Origin: Nitrospira moscoviensis
GTDB lineage: Bacteria > Nitrospirota > Nitrospiria > Nitrospirales > Nitrospiraceae
Assembly: GCF_001273775.1 (NCBI RefSeq)
Contig: NZ_CP011801.1
Span: 2,830,001 to 2,894,000, forward strand
Direction of reading: 5' to 3'
DNA: 64,000 nt
This document shows, piece after piece, positions 39,498-47,699 of this stretch (the stretch's first letter is position 1; the number at the start of each line of letters is the position of its first letter). A program made the translations under genes and the position numbers. The notes beneath the pieces are model-generated. The model searched no databases and had not been told where the DNA came from. It worked only from the letters and a program-made list of their open reading frames with translations.

Positions 39498-40614
39498 AAA
39501 ATGTGTGGTTCCGCACTTTGGTGATCCCCGTGGCACCTAACGTCCCCGTCCCGGACGCCATCCAGAGCTTCCCCGATTGTCGCTGTTGCGTGAAAACGTC
39601 ACCGAGGCGCGTCACTGCTTTCCTGGTAACCGGCGAACCAAATGATGCACCAAGTGCTTGAGCGATTTCCGGTATTCCTCGAACATCGCCTACAGTTTTC
39701 AGGTCGACATTGACTTTGTTAAGCCAGGTGAGGAGCTTATGCCGTCGCTGAGGATGTTCCTTCCACTTATCAGCAAAATTCTCCTCCTCGTTCACCGGGT
39801 TGACGACCCAATAGACCCCTTTTCGGGACTCGATATGATCTGGCATTGTGCAAGCCATGCCGGCCAGTGCATCGAGAAGGTTCGTCTGACCCTCATACGC
39901 CCATGCTGCAAGAGTTGTGATGATGATCGATGCCGGCTTGTCATCTTGGTCGTGCTGAAAATGGAGATCGCGATGCCGTTTCAACAATTGGATCGCTCGC
40001 TGGAGCGGGGTCTTAATCTTCCAATCCGGTACAGCCTCGACTTCTGCCTGCAACGCCTTGGCAAGCGCCCGTCTCTCCTCTTCGAATATGCTCTTCATCC
40101 TCGACCAGAACCAGGCCGCATACCCCTTGGGATTGCTATGCTGCCACCGGGTCAGCTCTCGGTCTGTGATCAAGATGCTTTCAGGTAATCCTTCCTCATC
40201 TGGGATAGCCGGCAAGACATCCACATGAAGACCATTTTCAAAATTCAGCGTCCAGCACCGACGCTTCTCCTCCAAGAACACACGATACTCGGGATGTTGT
40301 TTCAGGCGGTCTCCGATTCGCTGTTTGAGCTCTTGTTGGGAGATACTCTGCTTCATGACTTGCAGCAGTGCTACGGCGTCGATGTCATACTCATCCCGGT
40401 CTGTCACAGGTTTTGTCAGCGTTCCCAGTCGGGCTGATCCTTGAGGATACACATCGGGAGTGTTCCCTTGGAGCGGCGATTCGGTATCTGCGAGCCAACG
40501 GCCGACTTCCTGGTACTTCGCGACTGCCTGTTCCTGGAGCTGTTCCGGCATGTCGAGAGAATCGGCAATATAGTGGAGTACCCGGCCCAGCTGCTCTTTC
40601 GTTTGTATCAACAT
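39466..40614 (-). CDS. CBASS CD-NTase (cyclic oligonucleotide synthase)
   Basis: 382 residues from ATG 40614 with a strong GAGGAGGAG site. The nucleotidyltransferase core is intact: G59-S60 in YPQGSARLGT, then D77 and D79 in EYDIDAV, and the third acidic residue D132 in LHVDVLP. On sensing phage it would make a cyclic di- or oligonucleotide that activates the patatin effector encoded upstream. Its C-terminus ends FYGGMAKAEKP; the terminal region is the natural target for the E2 partner. It follows the effector by 16 bases. The exact nucleotide product cannot be told. Confidence 0.9.
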   Translation of the reverse strand: MLIQTKEQLGRVLHYIADSLDMPEQLQEQAVAKYQEVGRWLADTESPLQGNTPDVYPQGSARLGTLTKPVTDRDEYDIDAVALLQVMKQSISQQELKQRIGDRLKQHPEYRVFLEEKRRCWTLNFENGLHVDVLPAIPDEEGLPESILITDRELTRWQHSNPKGYAAWFWSRMKSIFEEERRALAKALQAEVEAVPDWKIKTPLQRAIQLLKRHRDLHFQHDQDDKPASIIITTLAAWAYEGQTNLLDALAGMACTMPDHIESRKGVYWVVNPVNEEENFADKWKEHPQRRHKLLTWLNKVNVDLKTVGDVRGIPEIAQALGASFGSPVTRKAVTRLGDVFTQQRQSGKLWMASGTGTLGATGITKVRNHTFYGGMAKAEKP

Positions 40615-40630
40615 CACGCTCCTCCTCTCG

Positions 40631-41581
40631 TTACTTGTAAAGTGGTTCATATCTTGAAGCCTTGTGCGACAAGAACATCTGTTCGAACATTGGCGACAAG
40701 ATCCGACTTTCATGAGCGGCCTTGGAAAGCAGCTCCTCTGTGGTGAGGCGATCAAGCGCAAACAATCCTTCAGGCACTCGTGGATCGATCCGGATTACCT
40801 TGTCGTCACCCAGAAGATGGACTGCCTGTTTGTGGATCCCAAGGCTCTGCCCCCGCATGACGATATCAACCGCGCTTTTGGCCCAACCCAGCCTCCCGCT
40901 CCAATCCAATGAGCGTCGCCGGTATCTCACGGGATCCGATGTCCCCATACTCAGGACAGAGATGTTCTGAAACGGCACTCGCAGCAGACTCACGGCTTCG
41001 ACAATGCCTACCAGCGTCGGATTGTTGGCCCAGACACCACCATCAATGAGACGGAGTGAATCGAGTTCTTGGAAGGATGAGAAGTAGGTTGGCGCTGCAG
41101 TCGTTGCCAGCCCCACTTTCCACAAGGGAACCTTGTAGTCACGTTTGAGTCTCTCGTGGTGCGGAGTCTTGAAGAGATACACGTCATCGTCCCCCAGGTT
41201 GTAGGAAGGGATCACGAGTCGAGTTGTACAGTCAGCAAGCCGTTTATCCTGAAAACATTCCTGGAGTGCGTCCCGAAGCGGAGCCTGGGGGAATTTCCGA
41301 TAGACCCAATGGGTGAATGATCGAAGTCCGAAAGAGCGTTGAAAGATCTTTGGTCCGCTCTCCACATAAAATCTGACGAGTTCACGAGGTCTCATGCCCA
41401 TTCCGAGTCCCAGTGCGATGAGTCCGCCTGTTGAAGTACCAACTATGAGATCAAAGTGATCCACAATCGAAACGCCAAGATCATCTTCCAACTTCGCAAG
41501 TACCGAGGCTGAGAACAGACCCTTGATACCTCCCCCGTCGAGGGACAGAATCTGGAACTTCTCCGCATCTGATTCGCTCAT
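40631..41581 (-). CDS. capV: CBASS patatin-like phospholipase effector (CapV)
   Basis: 316 residues from ATG 41581 (GGGAG upstream). Patatin motifs are complete: oxyanion loop DGGGIKG at 15-21, nucleophile S50 in GTSTG and catalytic D180 in LIDGGVW. The family degrades membrane phospholipids when bound by the cyclic nucleotide, killing the infected cell. It is the first gene of the three-gene operon effector, synthase, E2. The promoter region is shared with the divergent XRE gene. Confidence 0.92.
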   Translation of the reverse strand: MSESDAEKFQILSLDGGGIKGLFSASVLAKLEDDLGVSIVDHFDLIVGTSTGGLIALGLGMGMRPRELVRFYVESGPKIFQRSFGLRSFTHWVYRKFPQAPLRDALQECFQDKRLADCTTRLVIPSYNLGDDDVYLFKTPHHERLKRDYKVPLWKVGLATTAAPTYFSSFQELDSLRLIDGGVWANNPTLVGIVEAVSLLRVPFQNISVLSMGTSDPVRYRRRSLDWSGRLGWAKSAVDIVMRGQSLGIHKQAVHLLGDDKVIRIDPRVPEGLFALDRLTTEELLSKAAHESRILSPMFEQMFLSHKASRYEPLYK

Positions 41582-41613
41582 CTCAGCTCCCTGGTTCATT
41601 CTCACCAACAGGC

Positions 41614-41657
41614 TTGAATGTGCCGAACGAGTCATCTATAATTTGACGAGTTCGTCA
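41614..41657 (+). promoter_or_regulatory. Sigma-70 promoter with overlapping palindrome
   Basis: TTGAAT (41614-41619) and TATAAT (41637-41642) are separated by exactly 17 bases and point toward the XRE gene. TGACGA-GT-TCGTCA at 41644-41657 is a perfect palindrome placed over the expected start site. It is a likely operator for the XRE repressor, which would then also affect the divergent CBASS operon. Confidence 0.65.
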
Positions 41658-41727
41658 TTCATCTGGACAAAAGAAATGGTCCGCCATCGAATTGCGAACC
41701 AGTCAACATTGATCATACGGAATCGTC

Positions 41728-42090
41728 ATGTCGCAGTCAAGCAGAACTTTGGCCAGCTTCCCCGAGAGACTTAGGGAAGCAAGAGAACGGCGAAAACTCA
41801 CGCAAGGAGAATTGGCCGAGAAAGCGGGCCTGCAGGCTTCAGCTATCTCTCATTTTGAGACCGGGACGAGGAAACCGTCGTTCGATAATCTTCGAAGATT
41901 GGCCGATGCACTGGATGTAACCACTGACTACCTGCTCGGCCGTGTTGATCACCCCGAGGAACTCGCAGGCGCTGATCGTTTACATCGTGATATAGAACGT
42001 CTCAGTGCCGCCGATCGTGCCTTTGCGAAAGAGATGATTGAGAAGCTCGCCGAACGAAGCAAAGCTAGCCATCGAAAAACCAATGAGTAA
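41728..42090 (+). CDS. XRE-family transcriptional regulator
   Basis: 120 residues. A helix-turn-helix of the Cro/C1 type occupies about 13-67 (RLREARERRKLTQGELAEKAGLQASAISHFETGTRKPSFDNLRRLADAL). The rest is a helical tail that may dimerise or be cut by a protease. The next gene, an ImmA/IrrE metalloprotease, overlaps its stop by 8 bases; such pairs behave as repressor and anti-repressor, where the protease removes the repressor on a stress signal. It is divergent from the CBASS operon and probably controls both directions. Confidence 0.9.
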   Translation: MSQSSRTLASFPERLREARERRKLTQGELAEKAGLQASAISHFETGTRKPSFDNLRRLADALDVTTDYLLGRVDHPEELAGADRLHRDIERLSAADRAFAKEMIEKLAERSKASHRKTNE

Positions 42091-42973
42091 CGCCTTTGAC
42101 CGCTATGAAAATGCTACTCGCTGCGCCGAACGATTCCTTTCTGACCACAATCTTACAAGCCTACCTGTCGACCCAGTCATCATTGCAAAGGATCTCGGAA
42201 TTGAAATCCACGCAAAGCCAGCCAAATCAGAGGGCGCATCGGGTATGCTTCTTCGGGTCGGCGAAGCATACGCAATTGCGTACGCGACACATATTGAGAG
42301 TCCAGGTTTTCGAAGATTCAGTATCAGCCATGAATTAGGACATTACCTCCTTCCGGGACACATCGAAGCCGTCTTGGATGCAACCGGTATCCACGAATCC
42401 CTCGCCGGGTTTCGATCTGACAACGTATATGAAAAGGAAGCGGATTCATTTGCGGCTGGCCTATTGATGCCAAGTAAACTGTTTTCTGTTGCGGTTATGA
42501 ACACCGAACCTGGTCTTGAGGCGATTGAGGAGCTTTCATCTCTCTGCATCACCTCCTTCCCGGCCACCGCAATACGCTATGTAAAATTCGCAGATTATCC
42601 TGTAGCCGTTGTGGTAAGTACCGGCCAATCAATCGATTTCTGTGCGATGTCTGACGCTTTCAAAGCCCTCCGCGAACTTGAATGGCTCAAAAAAGCACAT
42701 CCAGTTCCGAGATCCAGCCACACCTATACCTTCAATCAGAACAAGAAAAAGGTTCTTGAAGCCGATCGGATAGAAGGCATATCGAGTATCCATACTTGGT
42801 TTGGAGCTGGTCCTGCATGGGAACTCATTGAAGAGGTCATCGGCCTGGGTGCTTATGGAAAGACACTCACTGTACTGAGACCCATCATTCCTGAGCAGGA
42901 TGAAGTAGATGAAGAAGAGCAGGAGTTTGAACGTGACTTGATCGAGTCCTGGACGCCGCGATTCCACAAGTAG
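42083..42973 (+). CDS. ImmA/IrrE-type metalloprotease
   Basis: 296 residues from ATG 42083, overlapping the XRE gene. The zinc motif is H83-E84-L-G-H87 with a third ligand E119 in VYEKEADSFAAGLLMP. Beyond the protease core is an extra C-terminal domain of about 150 residues, possibly a sensor (GAF-like by length only), ending in an acidic tract (DEVDEEEQEFE). Known members cleave a partner XRE repressor when DNA damage or infection is sensed. Here it would relieve repression of the neighbouring defence genes. Confidence 0.87.
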   Translation: MSNAFDRYENATRCAERFLSDHNLTSLPVDPVIIAKDLGIEIHAKPAKSEGASGMLLRVGEAYAIAYATHIESPGFRRFSISHELGHYLLPGHIEAVLDATGIHESLAGFRSDNVYEKEADSFAAGLLMPSKLFSVAVMNTEPGLEAIEELSSLCITSFPATAIRYVKFADYPVAVVVSTGQSIDFCAMSDAFKALRELEWLKKAHPVPRSSHTYTFNQNKKKVLEADRIEGISSIHTWFGAGPAWELIEEVIGLGAYGKTLTVLRPIIPEQDEVDEEEQEFERDLIESWTPRFHK

Positions 42974-43024
42974 CGCCAGATGATGCTCATTCGAGTGAAT
43001 ATCGGCTTTGGGGGATAAACAATT

Positions 43025-43759
43025 GTGGGAGACAAGTCGGCTATAGAATGGACTGACGCAACCTGGAATCCGGTTACAGGTTGTTCGAAGGTTAGTCCCG
43101 GATGTAAGAACTGCTACGCCGAGCGACTCTCGGCTCGGCTAGAGGCAATGGGAAACCCGCGGTATCGAAACGGGTTTGAGGTGACTCTCCACCCGGATCA
43201 GCTGACCCTCCCGCTCAGGTGGAAAGAACCTCGTAAGATTTTTGTCAATAGCATGAGTGATCTCTTTCATGAAGCCATCCCAGATGCTTTTATTAAGCAA
43301 GCATTCGACGTCATGGCAAAAGCTCACTGGCATGTGTTTCAAATTCTGACGAAACGAGCTGAGCGCTTGGAGACAATCGCTCCCTCGCTGCCTTGGCCAG
43401 ACAATATCTGGCAGGGCGTTTCTGTCGAGAGCAGCGAGTACATATGGCGAGTCTGTCATCTCCAAAAAGTTCCCGCGGCCGTCCGGTTTATCTCCGTCGA
43501 ACCTCTTCTCGGACCAATTGCTCGATTACCTTTAAAGGGCATTTCTTGGGTCATTGTGGGGGGCGAAAGCGGCCCGCGTTATCGCGCGGTCCAGCCCGCT
43601 TGGGTACGAGGCATCCGCGACCAATGTCTGAGCGCAAAGGTCCCGTTTTTCTTCAAGCAATGGGGTGGATTCACCTCGAAAGCCGGTGGGCGACGATTGG
43701 ACGGTAGACTTTGGAGCCAGCTACCAATGGTTCCGGATGCGTATGTGAGTGTGATGTAG
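43025..43759 (+). CDS. DUF5131 (phage Gp37/Gp68-like) three-Cys protein
   Basis: 244 residues from a GTG start. It carries C-x6-C-x2-C near the N-terminus ([16 protein letters not shown]), followed by conserved blocks [45 protein letters not shown] and [10 protein letters not shown]. The cluster and the TIM-barrel-like order of blocks recall radical-SAM enzymes, so an Fe-S site is plausible. The family is found in phages and islands and has no proven function. It starts 51 bases after the protease gene and is followed by its usual partner TcmP after 7 bases. Confidence 0.88.
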   Translation: MGDKSAIEWTDATWNPVTGCSKVSPGCKNCYAERLSARLEAMGNPRYRNGFEVTLHPDQLTLPLRWKEPRKIFVNSMSDLFHEAIPDAFIKQAFDVMAKAHWHVFQILTKRAERLETIAPSLPWPDNIWQGVSVESSEYIWRVCHLQKVPAAVRFISVEPLLGPIARLPLKGISWVIVGGESGPRYRAVQPAWVRGIRDQCLSAKVPFFFKQWGGFTSKAGGRRLDGRLWSQLPMVPDAYVSVM

Positions 43760-43766
43760 GCCATTC

Positions 43767-44861
43767 ATGCCCCCTCGGACCACTTGTTGGGACCTTGAAC
43801 CTCATACCAGTGCCAAACATCTAATTCTTCGGCGTTATCTCCAAGCCTGGCTTCCCATCATGACTCGATGGAACGGGCGCGTGCTTTACATCGATGGATT
43901 CGCCGGTCCAGGGATCTACCGAACAGGCGAAGAGGGATCGCCGATTATTGCTCTCAAAGAAGCGATTCACCACACAGCCCAAATCCGATCGCAAGTGGTG
44001 TTTCTATTCATCGAGGCAGATCCGGCTCGTCTCGAAGTCCTGAAGCAACAAATTGCAACCCTTCAGGTTCCTTCCAACTTCAAGGTTCAATGTTTGCTTG
44101 GGAGATTTGATGAACACTTGACGCAGGTGCTGGACTTCGTGAAAGAACAAAAACGCAATCTTGCTCCTACATTCGCGTTCGTCGATCCATTCGGGTTTTC
44201 ACACACACCGTTTTCGTTAATAAAGCGGCTCATGCAGAATGACAAATGTGAGGTACTCATCACATTCATGTATGAAGCGATTAACCGGTTCCTGTCCCAT
44301 CCCGATCAACCTGCGAATTACGATTCGCTCTTTGGATGCCAAGACTGGAGAGAAGCCAGTTCGGTAGAAGACCCTCAAGCACGTAAGAAATTCGTCCACG
44401 ATTTGTACCTCCGCCAGTTGCAGGTAAGTGCAGCCGTTACTTATGTCCGATCATTCGAAATGATCGACCCTGGCAACCGTACCGAGTATTTCCTCTTTTT
44501 TGGGACCAAGAGCTATGACGCTGTCAAGAAAATGAAAGAGGCCATGTGGAAGGCAGATGAATCAGGCAGGTTCCAATTCGCAGACACCACGGACATGAAC
44601 CAATCTCTCTTATTTGGAACTACGCCTGACTTCAATGATTTGAAGAGTAGAATCGTCAGCAAATTCAGAGGAAGTCAGGTCACCGTGGATGATGTCGAAC
44701 GATTTGTAGTGATAGAAACTCCCTATCGCGAAACTCACTTCAAGCAACAGGTCCTGAAACTTATGGAATCAGCTACTCCACCGGAGCTAAGAATTATTAC
44801 AAGGACCGGGCAAAACCGCCGCGGTACGTTTCCTTCTGGTACCGTCATTGAGGTTTTGTGA
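43767..44861 (+). CDS. tcmP: Three-Cys-motif partner protein TcmP
   Basis: 364 residues. The N-terminus (CWDLEPHTSAKHLILRRYLQAW) and motifs YIDGFAGPG, LFIEADP and FAFVDPFGF are those of the TcmP family, which co-occurs with three-Cys-motif (DUF5131) proteins. The middle resembles a Rossmann-fold methyltransferase (FAGPG as a possible nucleotide or SAM loop; DPFG like an adenine-methylase DPPY variant). Biochemical function is not established as far as I know. The gene closes the XRE-ImmA-DUF5131-TcmP cassette. Confidence 0.87.
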   Translation: MPPRTTCWDLEPHTSAKHLILRRYLQAWLPIMTRWNGRVLYIDGFAGPGIYRTGEEGSPIIALKEAIHHTAQIRSQVVFLFIEADPARLEVLKQQIATLQVPSNFKVQCLLGRFDEHLTQVLDFVKEQKRNLAPTFAFVDPFGFSHTPFSLIKRLMQNDKCEVLITFMYEAINRFLSHPDQPANYDSLFGCQDWREASSVEDPQARKKFVHDLYLRQLQVSAAVTYVRSFEMIDPGNRTEYFLFFGTKSYDAVKKMKEAMWKADESGRFQFADTTDMNQSLLFGTTPDFNDLKSRIVSKFRGSQVTVDDVERFVVIETPYRETHFKQQVLKLMESATPPELRIITRTGQNRRGTFPSGTVIEVL

Positions 44862-45503
44862 GATTGTAATGGATATCGCCACCGACAGGACAGATGTTGG
44901 GCACCGCTAAGGCGGTGGACCAAGCGCACCACGCCATGGAAGGCCATGATTATCCTTCTTGCTCCTGGAACTAACTGAGCCTAGAATTTCGTTATCATGT
45001 CCCCCGCCGATCTATACATCGCGCTCTGGCTGCTTTCGCACTCTCCGCTAAGCGTGCCCTACAGCGGGTACGTCTGCTCCAACACTTCCATTCCTCCTCT
45101 CTGCTCTGCCCAGATCTCGTCCGCAAGCCTTCCCGTGTTCGGCTCTTTGTATGACGGTGACTACCCTTTTCCTGCCGCGCAGGGTTTTCCCGATTGGTTC
45201 TTCTCCTACAAAGACACGAAACATGATGCCGTCCCTCCCGTGAGTTGCAGCGACTCAACGAAGTCCTCCCAAGGTGGCGCAACACCGTCCATCTTCACCG
45301 TCTACCCAGATCCATCTTCTCGCCAGACCCATTCCACCTTGGAAACCTGCCACGAGAACATGTTCTAGCTCCCTCTGCCCCGAACCACCGCCTGACCTCT
45401 CGGTTCCCCGCAGTCGAAGGGTTCGGAGGCAAATCACAGTGGAAGCGGGCCCGCGGCGGGCAGGAATCGCCTCGATTCCGTCTGTCCGAGGAGGTCAACC
45501 GCT
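44862..45503. other. Spacer between defence island and plasmid-like block
   Basis: About 640 bases. An open frame of 123 codons at 44997-45368 has no ribosome site and a Ser/Pro-rich composition without motif, and frames on the other strand are Arg/Ser-rich shadows. The last 60 bases hold two hairpins and the ribosome site of the macro-domain gene. Nothing else is recognised. Confidence 0.4.
45448..45479 (+). repeat. Leader hairpins: GGCCCGC repeat copy 1 plus a second stem
   Basis: GGCCCGC-G-GCGGGCA occupies 45448-45462. It is followed at once by a perfect 7-bp stem, GGAATCG (45463-45469) and CGATTCC (45473-45479). The pair ends 24 bases before the ATG of the macro-domain gene. Same element as at 48212, 57730 and 58618. 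Confidence 0.6.
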
Positions 45504-45941
45504 ATGCAAGAGCTCATAGGCAACCTGTGGGACTTTCACGATCAAGGCTTCTGCATCGGTATCCCGGTCAACGGTGATCGCCGGCGGGATGGCCGAGCGG
45601 TCATGGGTGCCGGCGTCGCCTTGCCGGCTGCGAACCGCTTCCCGAACCTGCCTACTCTTCTCGGAGAGAAACTGCGCACTTCTGGAAACCATTCCTACTA
45701 CTGGCATGAATTCCAGCTTGTGACACTGCCCACGAAGGAAGCATGGACGCAACCCTCGAGTCTCGGACTCATCGAACGAACTGCACGAGAAGCTGTTCAT
45801 CTCGCCGACTACTACAGACCCAACACGATCTACTGCCCTCGCCTGGGCTGTGGGCTCGGTGGACTTTTGTGGAAGGATGTCGCCCCTATCTTGCACGTCT
45901 TATGGGATGATCGCTTCCTTATTGTGCATCCAGGTTCGTAA
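45504..45941 (+). CDS. Macro-domain-like protein
   Basis: 145 residues with GGAGGTCAACCGCT before the ATG. It follows the ADP-ribose-binding macro fold seen in phage and plasmid proteins: GNLWDF start, IPVNGDRRRDGRAVMGAGVALPAANRFP loop with the GxGVA region, LVTLPTK strand and CPRLGCGLGGLLW in the place of the second glycine-rich loop. Such proteins bind or hydrolyse ADP-ribose or its derivatives, including defence signals and modified nucleic acids. It stands alone between spacers, behind two hairpins. Confidence 0.78.
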   Translation: MQELIGNLWDFHDQGFCIGIPVNGDRRRDGRAVMGAGVALPAANRFPNLPTLLGEKLRTSGNHSYYWHEFQLVTLPTKEAWTQPSSLGLIERTAREAVHLADYYRPNTIYCPRLGCGLGGLLWKDVAPILHVLWDDRFLIVHPGS

Positions 45942-46065
45942 CAACATCAGAAGCCTTCCCGAAGAGTTTCCTCGGCCTTACCCAAGTCAGTAGTACAGAA
46001 AATGAGCGAAACCAGAATCCCCTGGGCCGCTCTTCGTTCTTTCACCCCTTCACAAGGAGGTCTCC

Positions 46066-46104
46066 ATGCACGGCCCATTTGATGAAGAGGAGGACGATCA
46101 GTAG
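46066..46104 (+). CDS. 12-residue acidic peptide
   Basis: ATG 46066 is preceded by a near-perfect AAGGAGGTCTCC site. The peptide MHGPFDEEEDDQ then ends at TAG. It is too short to judge. A leader peptide or a chance match to a ribosome site are both possible. Confidence 0.25.
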   Translation: MHGPFDEEEDDQ

Positions 46105-46171
46105 CCCATAACGGCTGGACTGGTCGGTTCACTCAGCCATCCCGGCTTTATCCAAACACTATGGTCACACT

Positions 46172-46453
46172 ATGAATCCGCTGAAAGTCATTGAGCAACA
46201 CTGTCCAGATCGACCGCTGTGGGACCCTATCCTCAAGGTCCTGCCTGAGAAGACGGTCGCGCAGTTCATGTTCATGGGGGAAGTGCTCTGCGAGAGCGGA
46301 ACCCGCATTTTTCTGTACAAGCACATCTGGAGCCGGCGCTATATCAATCTGGATCAGCAAGGACAGGCCTACCAGTTCCACGCTTCCGAGAAGGGCTCCC
46401 ACTACGTGCCGGTCGAACTCTCGGGCGCCGTCCGCCGCGCCTCATCTTTCTAA
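46172..46453 (+). CDS. Small protein of unknown function
   Basis: 93 residues with a balanced, globular composition (LWDPILKVLPEKTVAQFMFMGEVL, then a beta-rich IFLYKHIWSRRYINLDQQGQAYQF). No ribosome site of note precedes ATG 46172. No family is recognised. It is one of several short unknowns typical of plasmid or integrative-element cargo. Confidence 0.5.
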   Translation: MNPLKVIEQHCPDRPLWDPILKVLPEKTVAQFMFMGEVLCESGTRIFLYKHIWSRRYINLDQQGQAYQFHASEKGSHYVPVELSGAVRRASSF

Positions 46454-46543
46454 GCGAGTGGTCCGCTGGGGATTAGCCAACAGGATCAACGATCATGACA
46501 TGGGAGAATACTTCTTCCCAATGAGCTGGCGAGTGATACGAGG

Positions 46544-46583
46544 TTGACCTCTACAATAGGTTGATGTATAAACGATGTATAAG
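46544..46583 (+). promoter_or_regulatory. Promoter and operator of the RHH/PIN pair
   Basis: TTGACC (46544-46549) and TATAAA (46567-46572) are 17 bases apart. GATGTATAA occurs twice (46563-46571 and 46575-46583), 12 bases centre to centre, overlapping the -10 region. Ribbon-helix-helix antitoxins bind such direct repeats to repress their own promoter. Confidence 0.65.
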
Positions 46584-46592
46584 GAGCTCAAC

Positions 46593-46871
46593 ATGAGCCA
46601 TATGGTACGAAAGCAAGTCTATCTGGAACCCGACCAGGACCGCCTTCTCAAGCAGCGATCCAAGAAACTTGGTGTGACGGAATCAGATCTTATCCGGCAG
46701 GGCATCACCCAGCTCAGCCACCAACCCGCCGCAGTTCCCTTGGACCGACAAGCCTGGCAGACCGAACTGAGATTCATCAAGCGCCGAGCCCGGGTCAAGA
46801 CACGCGCCCATGAGCGCCGGTGGACCCGCAAGGAGCTCTACGATGAACGGATCGGCCGCTTTTCTCGTTGA
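46593..46871 (+). CDS. Ribbon-helix-helix antitoxin
   Basis: 92 residues from ATG 46593 (AAGGAGCTCAAC upstream). The RHH fold is visible: a basic strand VRKQVYLEPDQDRLLKQRSKKLG followed by TESDLIRQGITQL. The C-terminal half is basic and would contact the toxin. Its stop overlaps the toxin start by 29 bases. It should repress its own operon through the direct repeats at the -10 region. Confidence 0.82.
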   Translation: MSHMVRKQVYLEPDQDRLLKQRSKKLGVTESDLIRQGITQLSHQPAAVPLDRQAWQTELRFIKRRARVKTRAHERRWTRKELYDERIGRFSR

Positions 46872-47301
46872 CACGAACGTTCTGGTCTACGCCTACGACG
46901 CTCAGGCGGGTTCCAAGCGTGAACGCGCCATCGCCTTGCTGGACACATTAGCCGCTCGCCAAATCGGCGCACTCACGCCGCAGATCCTGAGCGAATTCTT
47001 CGTGGTTGTAACCCAGAAACTCTCACCGCCCTTGACCGCCGCGGAAGCGGAACGCAGTCTCACCAACTATGCCCGTTCCTGGATCATTTATGATCTCACA
47101 TCGCTGATCGTGCTCGAGGCTGTGCGCGGACACCAACGCCACCGTCTGGCATATTGGGATAGTTTAGTGTGGGCCGCGGCTAAGATACACGGCGTGCCGA
47201 ACGTGCTGAGTGAGGATTTCAGCGACGGTTCATTGCTCGAAGGCGTGAAGTTCATCAACCCATTCAGCTCTCATTTTGAAATCGCTACCTTGAAAGTGTA
47301 G
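46843..47301 (+). CDS. vapC: PIN-domain toxin
   Basis: 152 residues from ATG 46843 (AAGGAGCTCTACG upstream), not from earlier in-frame starts. PIN active-site acids appear in order: FLVDTNVLVYAYD, PQILSEFF, YWDSLVWAAA and LSEDFSDG. It is a VapC-like ribonuclease. Together with the RHH partner it forms a toxin-antitoxin module that would stabilise the surrounding element. It is a different type from the AbrB-paired VapC at 17019. Confidence 0.85.
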   Translation: MNGSAAFLVDTNVLVYAYDAQAGSKRERAIALLDTLAARQIGALTPQILSEFFVVVTQKLSPPLTAAEAERSLTNYARSWIIYDLTSLIVLEAVRGHQRHRLAYWDSLVWAAAKIHGVPNVLSEDFSDGSLLEGVKFINPFSSHFEIATLKV

Positions 47302-47382
47302 AGACTCATTGCACAACCTGCTGCACGCTCCCAGCCCGACGCTCCCTTGACGATTCAACGCCAGGAGCAGGATACTCGGTCC

Positions 47383-47667
47383 ATGCATCCCACCGCACCC
47401 GACCAAGTCGACCTCGAATCGCAGCTCGGAATCCTCCTCCGCTCCGGCCGCGCGGCGGGATTCTCGAGCGAACGCTTCGACCAGTGTCTCCGGCTGATCG
47501 CCCAGATTCCGTCCCCCGATTCCCAGAAGGCGTGGTTCGATCTGTTCTACGAACAATGGACGGAGTTTGCCCGGACGCCGGACTGCTTGCAGGGCCCGTT
47601 GAAAGAGTCCTTCGAGTCACGGCTGGCTCGCCTTCATGCCCAGATCGAGCAGCAGCGCCGAGATTAA
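47383..47667 (+). CDS. Small helical protein of unknown function
   Basis: 94 residues from ATG 47383; a TTG at 47347 extends the frame by 12 codons. It is mainly helical and charged (SERFDQCLRLIAQIPSPDSQKAWFDLFYEQWTEF). There is no recognisable motif. It lies between the toxin-antitoxin pair and another unknown gene, all on the plus strand with gaps of 32-80 bases. Confidence 0.5.
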   Translation: MHPTAPDQVDLESQLGILLRSGRAAGFSSERFDQCLRLIAQIPSPDSQKAWFDLFYEQWTEFARTPDCLQGPLKESFESRLARLHAQIEQQRRD

Positions 47668-47699
47668 CCTTTCCTTCTTCCCCACCAGCAGGAGTCACC

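Noticed and set aside
44997..45368. A 123-codon plus-strand frame with cysteines
   Set aside because: There is no ribosome site, it is Ser/Pro-rich and it has no motif. It could be a decayed gene but cannot be supported.
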